Below are positions 42,225 through 50,540 of a stretch of DNA of 59,375 nt, piece by piece. Made by a program: the position numbers and the translations under genes. The notes beneath the pieces were generated by a model. It did not search any database, was not told the origin of the DNA, and saw only the letters and a program-made list of their open reading frames with translations. The DNA lies in assembly GCA_964458325.1 (NCBI GenBank), contig CAYWIM010000015.1:1-59375 (forward strand), read 5' to 3'. Source of the stretch: JAGMXM01 sp964458325. Its GTDB lineage: Bacteria > Verrucomicrobiota > Verrucomicrobiia > Limisphaerales > UBA1319. The first letter of the stretch is position 1. Every line of letters starts with the position of its first letter.

Positions 42225-43741
42225 TTCTTGATCAGGGTAAAGCGTTCCACACGATAGCCAAGCTTCTGGTCGAATTCGCCCGCGTCGGCCTCCGTCTCCC
42301 GGCGCGGGACCTCGACCCGGAATCGAGCGTCGGCGGAGTGCGCATGCAGCAGGCAGGCAATCAGGCTCGCCACGTCCTCGTCGTTATGGACGTGATCCCG
42401 CAACAGCGCGGCGGACTCCGCCCGATCACCGCGTCCGCCAGGCAGCGCGGCGACGAAGCGGTTGGCGCGGCTCACCGTGAGCGAATCGCGCAATGTGATC
42501 TCGAGCTGCGCCAGCGTGCGGTCCTGCTGCTGCGCATCGGACTCTTCCAGCGGGTCGATCTCCCCCGCCACACCGCGGAGCCGCGGGCTGTAGAGCGATT
42601 CCATGCCGCCGATTATCCGCGGATCGTGCAGGAGCAGCGCGGGGAACTCGACGCCGAGGTCGTCCAGCTCCCGGACCCGGTGGCCCGCGAAGTGCCGGTT
42701 GAGCGTTTCGAAGAAATCCTGCATCCGCGCGCGGTTCTCGCTGGCGGTCTCCTGCAGATAGCGGAACCGGGCTTGCGACCGCCGGGCAAACTCCGCCGTG
42801 CGCCGATCAATCGCATCGGCCAGCGGCTCCACCTGGTCCAGAAGCTCGCCCAGATCGTTCACCCTCAGCCGCACGCGCGCCATCGCCGCTTCCGGCGACA
42901 GCGCCGGATCTCGACGCATGACCTCCGTCTGCATCTTCGTGAGCAGGTCGGCATTGCTCTCCAATTCCTCCAAACCGCGACGCGCTTCAGCCAGCTTCGA
43001 CGGAAGCCGGGCATGAACCAGCTGCGCGTAGCACGCGCGGCCAATGCGCTCGACAAAGTGGTCGAACAGCAGCGCCAGGTTTTCCTTGAGCGTCGCGGCG
43101 GCGAGCTGCTGTTTCGTGTGCCGGACAATCGACTTCGCCATGCCTCGCAGTTCAGCAAGTCCGGTTTGCAGGCTGACAGCGCAGCTCTCGACCTGCGCCC
43201 ACGGCTGTTCGGCCAGCGCGCCCCGGCTGGCCAAGGTGACACACACGCTCACCAGCTTGTCCGAAAACACCGCCGCTTCCGGGAAAGCGATCTTGCGCAG
43301 CGCCTGAACCAGGAGAGCCCCGTTCGAATCGAAGAATACCAGGCGCCGCCAGTCCGATCGCTCGGGTTCCTCCAGCCATCCGGCCTGCTTCAGCGTCTCG
43401 ACCACCACCCGCGCCTTGTCCCGGACCGTCGCCGCGAGCGTGAGGGGATCGCCTGCATCGCCCGCCAGAGCCCCATGCCGCTCGACCACCGGCTCGACCA
43501 GCGCCAGCGCTTCCTCGCGCTCGAGGCCGCCGCTTCGTTGCCCCGCCTCGCGCTCGAGGCAATCCAGCACATCCACATACAGCCCCGCCAACGGCCCCGC
43601 CAACACCCGGAAGAACTCCGGGCGAACCTCGCGAAAGAGTGATTCGGAAAGTCCTGTCATGACTTCGTTTGCCAATCGCATCGGATCGGCCTGCTTGATG
43701 AGTGTTCCGAGCCGGCTGGGCAACGGGCCCCACGCTTGCAT
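42221..43741 (-). CDS. jetA: Wadjet protein JetA (kleisin-like, DUF5716-type)
   Basis: A 506-residue protein, first of the jetABCD operon and analogous to the MukF/MksF kleisin. The N-terminal region reads FRVLAGPLAGLYVDVLDCLE, then KARVVVETLKQAGWLE and SNGALLVQALRKIAF. To me this fits the DUF5716 JetA form better than the DUF3375 form, from memory of those families and without a search. The middle is long and helical, with coiled-coil potential at about 250-370. The start at 43741 has AGAAGG about 12 bases upstream. An upstream CE15-like gene ends 57 bp away, so an independent promoter in that gap is possible. Confidence 0.9.
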   Translation of the reverse strand: MQAWGPLPSRLGTLIKQADPMRLANEVMTGLSESLFREVRPEFFRVLAGPLAGLYVDVLDCLEREAGQRSGGLEREEALALVEPVVERHGALAGDAGDPLTLAATVRDKARVVVETLKQAGWLEEPERSDWRRLVFFDSNGALLVQALRKIAFPEAAVFSDKLVSVCVTLASRGALAEQPWAQVESCAVSLQTGLAELRGMAKSIVRHTKQQLAAATLKENLALLFDHFVERIGRACYAQLVHARLPSKLAEARRGLEELESNADLLTKMQTEVMRRDPALSPEAAMARVRLRVNDLGELLDQVEPLADAIDRRTAEFARRSQARFRYLQETASENRARMQDFFETLNRHFAGHRVRELDDLGVEFPALLLHDPRIIGGMESLYSPRLRGVAGEIDPLEESDAQQQDRTLAQLEITLRDSLTVSRANRFVAALPGGRGDRAESAALLRDHVHNDEDVASLIACLLHAHSADARFRVEVPRRETEADAGEFDQKLGYRVERFTLIKK

Positions 43742-43798
43742 CGAGCATGGAGCCTTCTCCGCCCCAATCCTTTTCGCAGGCCCCGCCAGCGCCTCAGA

Positions 43799-44977
43799 CT
43801 ACTTGGCTTTCAGGTGTCGGTCGGCAAAATCCATGTACCACTTCCAATCGGATTCGGTCAGGCCATGCTTGCCGGTGCGCAGATGATATCCGATCGATCC
43901 GTCCTGCCGCGGCGAGTCGGGCGGCGGCCAGCCGTCGGACACCAACCCTCGCTTGCCAAAGAGCCGGTAGACAGGGCCCGCCTCGAGACCGGAGAGATAC
44001 TCCCCTTCCGGATCCGCCCAGAGATCCTCGCTGGCGCTCCCGATGCAGAGCAGGCGCGGCGCAATCAGCGCGGCCAGCATGTGCTGATCGACCGGCAGAT
44101 CGCCCTCGCGATCCGCATACCCGTGGTAATTCTGGCAGAACCAGTGTGGAAAGCCGCGATTGATCGCCCGGATGGTCTCGGCCTTGGGCTGACGCCGACG
44201 GGCCAGGGCCGCCCCGCCGCAGCCGGAATCGTTGCTGATCACCATCGCGAACCGCTCGTCTTCAGCGCCAGCCCAGAGAGCCGTCTTTCCACCCCGGGAA
44301 TGGCCAATCACCGCCACGCGCCGCGCATCGATGTCCGGATCCGTCTCCAGATAGTCCATGACGCGGCTCGCCCCCCACGCCCAGGCTGCAATGGTCCCCC
44401 AGGCGTCAGCCGGCCGCCGGATCCCGGGCGGATCGAAGATGCCATGCACCCCGTTGGTGAACCCGTCGTGCCGGTCCGGATCCACATCCGCGTTCAGGAA
44501 CGCCGCTGCCGCATAGCCCCGGGCCACGATCTGCTCCGCAGGCCAGAAAGCGGACCGGATCGCGCGCGTCGGATCGATGTTGGTCGCTCCGCGATTGCAG
44601 ATCAGGAGAAAGCAAGGCGCCGGCTTCGACCGTTGCGGGACAAACAGCACGAGGTGGATCGCCCCCTCGCCGCCCGGGCCGCGGTAGGAGATCTTCACCT
44701 GCTTGCGGATCGCTGCGCCATCCATCGCCCCCTGGGCTGACTCGACGGTCTCGAACTTCAGGCTCTCGGGCCGCCCGATCGGCGCCCGGCCGTAGACGTG
44801 CGTCCGGAACAGCTCCAGGACCTCCGGCCGCCGCGTTTGCCGCCACGCATTCGCCGAGGTGACCTTCGCGCCGCCGGCCGTTGTGAGCGGGTCGGGCAGA
44901 CGCAGTTCGGACGCCAGAAGCCCATGGCAGGCCGCCAGGGCACAGATCGCTGTCAGAATCGGTTTCATGCAGTTCAT
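43799..44977 (-). CDS. Exported CE15-like glucuronoyl esterase
   Basis: A 392-residue exported alpha/beta-hydrolase. The signal peptide is about 1-23 (AICALAACHGLLA). The nucleophile elbow is IGHSRGGKTALWAGA with Ser227. NDSGCGGAALARRR, FPHWFCQNY, LPVDQHMLAALIAPR (likely catalytic His) and SEDLWADPEGE (likely acid) follow in the order seen in bacterial CE15 glucuronoyl esterases, which split lignin-glucuronoxylan ester bonds. Some bacterial members have other ester substrates. It precedes jetA by 57 bp on the same strand. ATG at 44968 is an alternative start. Confidence 0.87.
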   Translation of the reverse strand: MNCMKPILTAICALAACHGLLASELRLPDPLTTAGGAKVTSANAWRQTRRPEVLELFRTHVYGRAPIGRPESLKFETVESAQGAMDGAAIRKQVKISYRGPGGEGAIHLVLFVPQRSKPAPCFLLICNRGATNIDPTRAIRSAFWPAEQIVARGYAAAAFLNADVDPDRHDGFTNGVHGIFDPPGIRRPADAWGTIAAWAWGASRVMDYLETDPDIDARRVAVIGHSRGGKTALWAGAEDERFAMVISNDSGCGGAALARRRQPKAETIRAINRGFPHWFCQNYHGYADREGDLPVDQHMLAALIAPRLLCIGSASEDLWADPEGEYLSGLEAGPVYRLFGKRGLVSDGWPPPDSPRQDGSIGYHLRTGKHGLTESDWKWYMDFADRHLKAK

Positions 44978-45022
44978 TCAATCCGGGACATTATGCCATT
45001 GCCACCGTCCTGACAACACCAT

Positions 45023-45043
45023 CGGCGGTTGCCGAACGCCGCC
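45023..45043 (-). terminator. Candidate terminator after the beta-propeller gene
   Basis: A 6-bp inverted repeat (CGGCGG at 45023-45028, CCGCCG at 45038-45043) lies directly downstream of the minus-strand stop at 45045. A T-containing stretch follows on the minus strand. It is short and weak. Confidence 0.3.
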
Positions 45044-45044
45044 G

Positions 45045-46409
45045 TCAACGCTCGCGCTCGGACTCGGGAATGTGGATCGCAGTCAGCAGGCACGAATCCC
45101 ACGCCCGGCCGCCGCGGCTGTTGTTCCATGTGACATACAGCGTGTCGCCCTTGGGCGAGAGGGCAGAGCTGAACGTCCCGCGCAAGGTGCAGCCGCAGGC
45201 CTGCTCGAAATACGGGTGCAGGAATGCGATCACCTTCTTCCGGCGATGGCGCGTGTCATACTGGACAACCGGGCATCCATCCCGCTCGCTGCCCCCGTGC
45301 GCGCCCGGCACGTAGTAAAGGTACCGCCCGGCCGCATCCGCATCGAGGCTGGTGATGTAGTTCTGCGTCCCCACGGCCGCGGGCCCGATCCGCTCGACCC
45401 GCTCACCCCGAGTCTGGATCGCGTAGAGAATGGCCTCGCGCTCGCCTTGCCCATTGGAGACGGCGTAAATAACGCCAGCCGGCGTCTCCCTGGTCGCAGC
45501 GCGCATGCCGATCTCGGCGCCGATGCCGATGGGCGGACCTCCCGCGGCTGGATCGAACCGCATCAGCGGCCCCAACTCATTGCCCGGAACGAAATAGACG
45601 CGCCCGGTGGACTGCGCCAGGGCCAGACATCGCGCCGGTCCGTTCGGGCCCTCGTGGAGCACTCTCCGGGCCCGCACATCGTAGGCGAAGAACCGGATCC
45701 CTTCCGCCGCCTCGCGGTCCACAGGCGGCGCCGTGCCCCCGTAGAAAATCAACCGCATGGGATCGAGCACGCTGGCCGGAATGCTGTGCCTGGGTATGGG
45801 CGCTGCCGCGACGATCTCCGTCCGGTCGCGCCCCGGATGCCAGCGGAGAATCCAGTCTCCGCGATAGTGGTGTTCGTCCGTGGTGACGCGCGGCGAGCCG
45901 CGATGGGTGGCGAAGTAAAGCCAGCCATCGCCACCCGCGTCCACTCGGCTGTGGATCTTGCCCGGTGTGTAATGCCCTTCGGGCAAGGCCAGCGTTTCCT
46001 CGAGGTTCACGACCCGCCGCAGAGATCGGGCCGCGGCGTCGTATTCGAACACAAAGGCGTTGCCGCGCGGCGCCCAGTGATCGCCGATCGCCGAGTAGTA
46101 CTTGCCATCCACGGCAACGCCGTCCCCCCAGCATGACCATGGTTTCCCTGGGTAATCCTGGCCTGGATAATACATCGCCTCGATGATCGGCGGCGCTTGG
46201 GCAACCACCACATCGGCGCGCAGGGTGGGCGGAGCCCGCAGGAACGCATTCGTCTGCATGCGCACGACGGTCTTTCCATCCGGAAAGGCAGGCGGAAAGG
46301 AAGGATCCGCGGACGCCGCAACGGAGTCAGCGGCCGGGAGGTGAGCTCCCGACAGAATCATGACCGCAAGGATTCGGATGGCGGGAGGCAATGGCATGGG
46401 ACGATTCAT
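45045..46409 (-). CDS. Exported beta-propeller protein
   Basis: From the ATG at 46409 this is a 454-residue exported protein with a signal peptide (PAIRILAVMILSGAHLPAAD). The body is made of repeated short beta segments such as GDGWLYFATHRGSPRV, STGRVYFVPGNELGPLMRFD and AGRYLYYVPGAHGGSERDG, typical of a beta-propeller. No catalytic motif or named family is recognised. It may bind or process a polymer. The start overlaps the stop of the FG-GAP/ASPIC gene by an ATGA, so the two are probably coupled and may act together. Confidence 0.8.
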   Translation of the reverse strand: MNRPMPLPPAIRILAVMILSGAHLPAADSVAASADPSFPPAFPDGKTVVRMQTNAFLRAPPTLRADVVVAQAPPIIEAMYYPGQDYPGKPWSCWGDGVAVDGKYYSAIGDHWAPRGNAFVFEYDAAARSLRRVVNLEETLALPEGHYTPGKIHSRVDAGGDGWLYFATHRGSPRVTTDEHHYRGDWILRWHPGRDRTEIVAAAPIPRHSIPASVLDPMRLIFYGGTAPPVDREAAEGIRFFAYDVRARRVLHEGPNGPARCLALAQSTGRVYFVPGNELGPLMRFDPAAGGPPIGIGAEIGMRAATRETPAGVIYAVSNGQGEREAILYAIQTRGERVERIGPAAVGTQNYITSLDADAAGRYLYYVPGAHGGSERDGCPVVQYDTRHRRKKVIAFLHPYFEQACGCTLRGTFSSALSPKGDTLYVTWNNSRGGRAWDSCLLTAIHIPESERER

Positions 46410-47992
46410 GGTTCCACCAGATGCACACGCTGGTTGGCGCGGGTTCGGGGCCGGCGGATCTCGACGCCGTTGGGCAGGGCGGCGAGAACGTCCACCGAGG
46501 TTTCCTTGTCCAATCCAAAATGGCAGATGGCTTCCTGCCCGCTGGCGTACCCGTAGCCGATATGAAGCTCCTGGAACCCCAGCAGATCTTCCGCCATGCC
46601 CATCCGGCCTGCTCGATAGACCCTCACCTTGGCCCCAAGGCCCATCGCGTTCGTGCGGCGGCCGGTCACGCGCACCTGGAGCCAGCAGCGCGGCGCCGTC
46701 TCGTTCCGCAGCAGCCGGCAATGATTGTCCGCAAACCAGTTGACCAGGAACAGGTCCAGCCGCCCATCGTTGTCGTAGTCGCCGGACGGCCCTGCCGGGA
46801 AATACATCATCGGACCGCCGATGGGCCGCGGCGGCGTCAGGCGCGGCTGGCCCTCCCGAAGGCCGTCGTGCCGGTAGATCAGCGGCGTGATGCGCCCCGC
46901 CTCATCCCATGCCGCCGACAGATAAACATCAGGCCATCCGTCGTTGTCGAAATCCTGGATCTCCACATGCGGGCATCGGACCGGCACGATGTCCGACAAT
47001 CCCGCCTCGAGCGTGATCTCGCGAAATTGCGGCGCACCGTCCCGCGATCCCTCGTTGAGAAACAGCCGGTTGCGGGCCTGGCGGCAATGGGCGCTCACTG
47101 CCAGATCGAGCCGGCCGTCGCGATTCAGGTCGCCAAAGGCCGCTCCGCAGGGCCAGTCCTCGGCATCGATCGGCGCATGGGCAAAGACCGCCCGCAGCTC
47201 GACCGCCTCGCGATAGCGGTTGCCGGGCTGACTCAGAAACAAGCGGTTCGAATGGGGCACGAAAAAGTCCGGCCGGCTGTCCTCGTTCAGATCCCCCACC
47301 GCCAGCCCCAGCCCCCAGATGTCCTCCGGCAATCCGGCATGGCAAGTCGCATCCTCGAACCGCAATCCGCCCAGGTTCCGCAACAGGGCCGACCGCGGGT
47401 TGCGCGTGAACCTGTCGGACACGAGAAACAGATCGAGCCAGCCGTCGCCGTCGTAATCGAAGACGCCGATATTGCGCGCGCTCCACAGCGTGTCGGGGCA
47501 GGCGCCGCTGTCCCGCGGCAGGTCCAGGAGCCGCCCCCTGGCGTTGCGAAACAGGATGCTTCGGCGGATTTGCGCGGAGCGCTGCGGCTCTTCGGCGCGG
47601 CTGGGCTCGAGCCGCGCGTTGTTGGCGGCATAGAGCTCGAGACCGCCGTCGTTGTCGAGATCGGCAAATACGGCGCCGCTCGTGCGCCCGTAAAACTCGG
47701 CTGGCGTGCCGCGCACCCGATCGAACTGTCCGTTCCCGAGGTTCCGAAACAGGCCGCTGGGAACCGGTCCCGAGGCGGGATGGTATTCGACAGCCGGCCG
47801 ATCGCAGAAACCGCCGACAAACAGATCCAGATGGCCGTCCCCGTCAACATCGCCCCATGCGCCGCCATGGCCCATCATGCCCGCCAGCGGCTGCAGCAGC
47901 CCCGCCCTCTCCGTCACGTCGCGGAAGGCAATCTCGCCCTCCGCAGCCCAGCCAAGCCCCACGGCCCATAGCGCCACGGCCCCCCATCGCAT
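46406..47992 (-). CDS. Exported FG-GAP/VCBS protein with ASPIC/UnbV domain
   Basis: From the ATG at 47992 this is a 528-residue exported protein. A short signal (AVALWAVGLGWAAEG) is followed by at least seven calcium-binding-like motifs: DVDGDGHLDL, DLDNDGGLEL, DYDGDGWLDL, DLNEDSRPDF, DLNRDGRLDL, DFDNDGWPDV and DYDNDGRLDL. These build an integrin-like propeller. The last 100 residues are an ASPIC/UnbV domain (GLGAKVRVYRAGR, then QELHIGYGYASGQEAICHFG). Such proteins are common and numerous in Verrucomicrobiota and Planctomycetota; their function is unknown. The longer in-frame ORF overlaps the next gene and lacks a signal. Confidence 0.92.
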   Translation of the reverse strand: MRWGAVALWAVGLGWAAEGEIAFRDVTERAGLLQPLAGMMGHGGAWGDVDGDGHLDLFVGGFCDRPAVEYHPASGPVPSGLFRNLGNGQFDRVRGTPAEFYGRTSGAVFADLDNDGGLELYAANNARLEPSRAEEPQRSAQIRRSILFRNARGRLLDLPRDSGACPDTLWSARNIGVFDYDGDGWLDLFLVSDRFTRNPRSALLRNLGGLRFEDATCHAGLPEDIWGLGLAVGDLNEDSRPDFFVPHSNRLFLSQPGNRYREAVELRAVFAHAPIDAEDWPCGAAFGDLNRDGRLDLAVSAHCRQARNRLFLNEGSRDGAPQFREITLEAGLSDIVPVRCPHVEIQDFDNDGWPDVYLSAAWDEAGRITPLIYRHDGLREGQPRLTPPRPIGGPMMYFPAGPSGDYDNDGRLDLFLVNWFADNHCRLLRNETAPRCWLQVRVTGRRTNAMGLGAKVRVYRAGRMGMAEDLLGFQELHIGYGYASGQEAICHFGLDKETSVDVLAALPNGVEIRRPRTRANQRVHLVEP

Positions 47993-48024
47993 CGCGATCG
48001 ATCCGCGCCGCGCTCCTGGGCCGC

Positions 48025-49938
48025 TCAGCGCTTCCACAGCTCGATCCCGGAAAGGTTGACCGCTCCGCCCTCGCCCTTCAGATCCAAGGCGCCATCGATC
48101 ACCCGGGCCATCCACGGCCCCAGCCGGCGCCACTGCCCCGCCTGGCCGCTCGAGTAGTTCCGCAGGACTGGCCGCCCCTCCACCCAGAAGCTCAAGTTCT
48201 CCGACCGGTTGTCTTCGAGGATGTAGACGAATAGCGCGTAGGTCCCCGCCGGCAGATTGCGAAACACAACCTGGAGGTTCCGATCGAACTTGAAATCGGT
48301 CAGCATCGCCTGGCGACCCGCGTCCGCAGGCGGCTGCAGCTTCAGATCGGCAACCGCCAGCGGCTTGCCGTTGCATGCGAAATCCGGCGCGTTGCCGCCC
48401 TCCCATCGCAGACCATCAATCTCGACCGGTTTGCCGTTGACATTCACCGCGCGCAGGAGCTTCCACGGCCCCGCCGGCGCCGGCACAAACTCCCCTGGCG
48501 GCGGCAGCGCCTCCGCCGGGCGTGCCTGGACTCCAGGCGGCGGGGGCAGCGGCTGGCCGCGCACCTTCAGAACCGCCCGGCGATACGCCGTCAGCGGCGG
48601 CTTGCCCGCATCGATTGCCTCGAGAATCACGTGGATCGTCCGGCCCGACGCGTCCGGCGGAATCCGAATGGTTGCAACCTCGGTCTCGGCGCCCTGGATC
48701 GGCGGCGCCGCCCAATAGGTGCCGGCTTCCACATAGATCCACCAGCGGAAACGAAGCGCGCCGCCATCCGGATCGGTCGAGCCGGCGGCCGAGAGCCTTA
48801 CGGCCGCACCCGGATCCGCTTCGATCTCGAGAACCCGCCGCCCCGCATCGCCGTTCAGCGCCGCCGAAGGCTCGTGATTCGCCCCCTCATACGGTTTCAC
48901 GCACCAATCCGCCCGCGCCTCGAATTCGTTCTGATACGCCGTCCGCCACCGGTGAACCGCATAAAGCATGTCCGGCGCCCCACCGCGATTGTCTTGGGCG
49001 GAGACGAACTCCTTCCCCTTCCCGCTGAGCTCGAATCGGCCACCCCAGTTGCCCCACCCCGGCTGCTCCGGATCGCTCAGCCCATTGGGCAATAGATACA
49101 GAAATGACGGCGTGTCGCCTTCCTTCACGCCCGCTTTCCCCGAAGCCTTCGCCGGATAAACGGCGCCCAAGGCGCCGTGCCCGGTTCGCACATTCGCCTC
49201 GAGCCATTCGGAGGAGACTATCCCCTGGTCCCCCTCCCGCCAGATGCCGCGGAATTGCCCGTCGGAGAATATCCAGAAGACATCGGGATGGTTCTCCTTC
49301 ACCCACAATGCCGTCCGGTCCTGATCGGCAATCGAGTGGACACGGATCTTGCGTTTGAAAGCCGCGAGCTGCTCGGCCGATCGCGTCTCTTGCACTTTCC
49401 AAATCGCCTGAGCCAGCTCGCGCGGGCCTCCCCAGATCGAGAACCACACCGGCCGCGGATCGTCCCGATCCACCACGCGGATGATCCAGTCCGATGCTTC
49501 CGAGTCCCGCCCCGGGCCGACCGAGTGCGGATCGCCGTTCGAGCCGTCCTTGATCAGCGCCACCAGCTGCGCGTGCGATGGGTAATCCGGACGATGCGTG
49601 CGCAGGTTCGGGAGCACCTGCCCGTAAGCGTCCACCGCTTTCCGGATCAGCTCCGGATGCGTCACCTTGTAGTGCCCGTGTCCGAACCCCGTGCACAATC
49701 CCTCGACCTCGAAATCGCAGGCGTAGAGCAGAAACCGCACGATGGATTGCTCGTCATCCGGATCGCCGCCGATATCCGTCATGACCACCATGCGCGGCTT
49801 TTCCGATTGGAGAATGGTTCGCGCTGGCGCGCCGGCTGCCACCCCAGCTCCGATGGCCAGAAGACAAATCCAGACCGGAACCGATACGCTCCAGCCTGCC
49901 AGTGACAATTGACGATGGATCATGCGTTGGTTGTTCAT
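48025..49938 (-). CDS. Exported DUF1593 nucleoside-hydrolase-like protein
   Basis: A 637-residue exported protein. A signal peptide is near 15-40 (VPVWICLLAIGAGVAAGAPA). Residues about 48-300 are a nucleoside-hydrolase-like DUF1593 domain with MVVMTDIGGDPDDEQSIVRF; the aspartates of DIGGDPDD (55-62) are the expected calcium ligands. After that come a DUF1593-type Ig-like part (AGSTDPDGGALRFRWWIYVE) and a C-terminal beta-sandwich resembling a malectin or carbohydrate-binding domain. Substrate is unknown; related proteins may act on ribosides or glycans. The start overlaps the TIGR03067 gene stop by an ATGA. Confidence 0.9.
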   Translation of the reverse strand: MNNQRMIHRQLSLAGWSVSVPVWICLLAIGAGVAAGAPARTILQSEKPRMVVMTDIGGDPDDEQSIVRFLLYACDFEVEGLCTGFGHGHYKVTHPELIRKAVDAYGQVLPNLRTHRPDYPSHAQLVALIKDGSNGDPHSVGPGRDSEASDWIIRVVDRDDPRPVWFSIWGGPRELAQAIWKVQETRSAEQLAAFKRKIRVHSIADQDRTALWVKENHPDVFWIFSDGQFRGIWREGDQGIVSSEWLEANVRTGHGALGAVYPAKASGKAGVKEGDTPSFLYLLPNGLSDPEQPGWGNWGGRFELSGKGKEFVSAQDNRGGAPDMLYAVHRWRTAYQNEFEARADWCVKPYEGANHEPSAALNGDAGRRVLEIEADPGAAVRLSAAGSTDPDGGALRFRWWIYVEAGTYWAAPPIQGAETEVATIRIPPDASGRTIHVILEAIDAGKPPLTAYRRAVLKVRGQPLPPPPGVQARPAEALPPPGEFVPAPAGPWKLLRAVNVNGKPVEIDGLRWEGGNAPDFACNGKPLAVADLKLQPPADAGRQAMLTDFKFDRNLQVVFRNLPAGTYALFVYILEDNRSENLSFWVEGRPVLRNYSSGQAGQWRRLGPWMARVIDGALDLKGEGGAVNLSGIELWKR

Positions 49939-50450
49939 GGTTTGCGATTCGACTCTTCACGATTCTGTGTCTGGATCGGCTGCGGCGGCTGGCGCTTCAG
50001 GATCAATAAGTAGCCGCCATCCCCCGTGCGAAACTCCTTCGGACGCACCTTCCGGGGGCTGACGCACCATCGGAGCGTATCCCCCTCGAGCGTGTAAATG
50101 CCCACGAACTCCTGCTTCCGGCCGAGCTCGTTCACCTTGGCGGCATCGAGCACGGCCGGCGACTTCGTCAGGTCGAGAACGTAAGCGCCCTTGCCATGGT
50201 CGATGACCTTGTCGCCCTTGAATTCGAGGCCGGCAATCTCTTTCTCCGTGATGCGCAGCTCGAGCTTGACCGGCCCGCGGTCGGGTTGTTCGCCCCGCCC
50301 CTCGACCGTGAACCCCTTCCACACGCCCGCCATCTTCTCACGCTCTTTCGCCTCCGCCGGCTCAGCCGCCCACAAGGATGCGCTGCCCAGACAGAGCAGA
50401 AGTCCAAGAACCGGCGTGATTGTTTTTGTGATTGGAATGCTCTTGTTCAT
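49935..50450 (-). CDS. TIGR03067 domain protein, exported
   Basis: From the ATG at 50450 this is a 171-residue exported protein. The signal peptide covers about 1-28 (TPVLGLLLCLGSASLWAAEP). The body matches TIGR03067, a family concentrated in Planctomycetota and Verrucomicrobiota: MAGVWKGFTVEG, then KVIDHGKGAYVLDLTKSPAV, then GIYTLEGDTLRWCVSP with RPKEFRTGDGGYLLIL at the end. The function is unknown. The gene sits between two nucleoside-hydrolase-like genes and is translationally coupled to the one at 48025. The upstream in-frame extension has no family support. Confidence 0.9.
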   Translation of the reverse strand: MNKSIPITKTITPVLGLLLCLGSASLWAAEPAEAKEREKMAGVWKGFTVEGRGEQPDRGPVKLELRITEKEIAGLEFKGDKVIDHGKGAYVLDLTKSPAVLDAAKVNELGRKQEFVGIYTLEGDTLRWCVSPRKVRPKEFRTGDGGYLLILKRQPPQPIQTQNREESNRKP

Positions 50451-50540
50451 AATGAGGGGGCAACCGGCATTCACGCGGCCAGCCGCATCCGTCCTCTTCG
50501 TTCGATCTGTCATGGATATCACTCGCCTGCCGGTGAAGCG

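Noticed and set aside
46391..47971. 526-codon plus-strand frame
   Set aside because: Mirror frame of the FG-GAP/ASPIC gene, whose calcium motifs lie on the minus strand.
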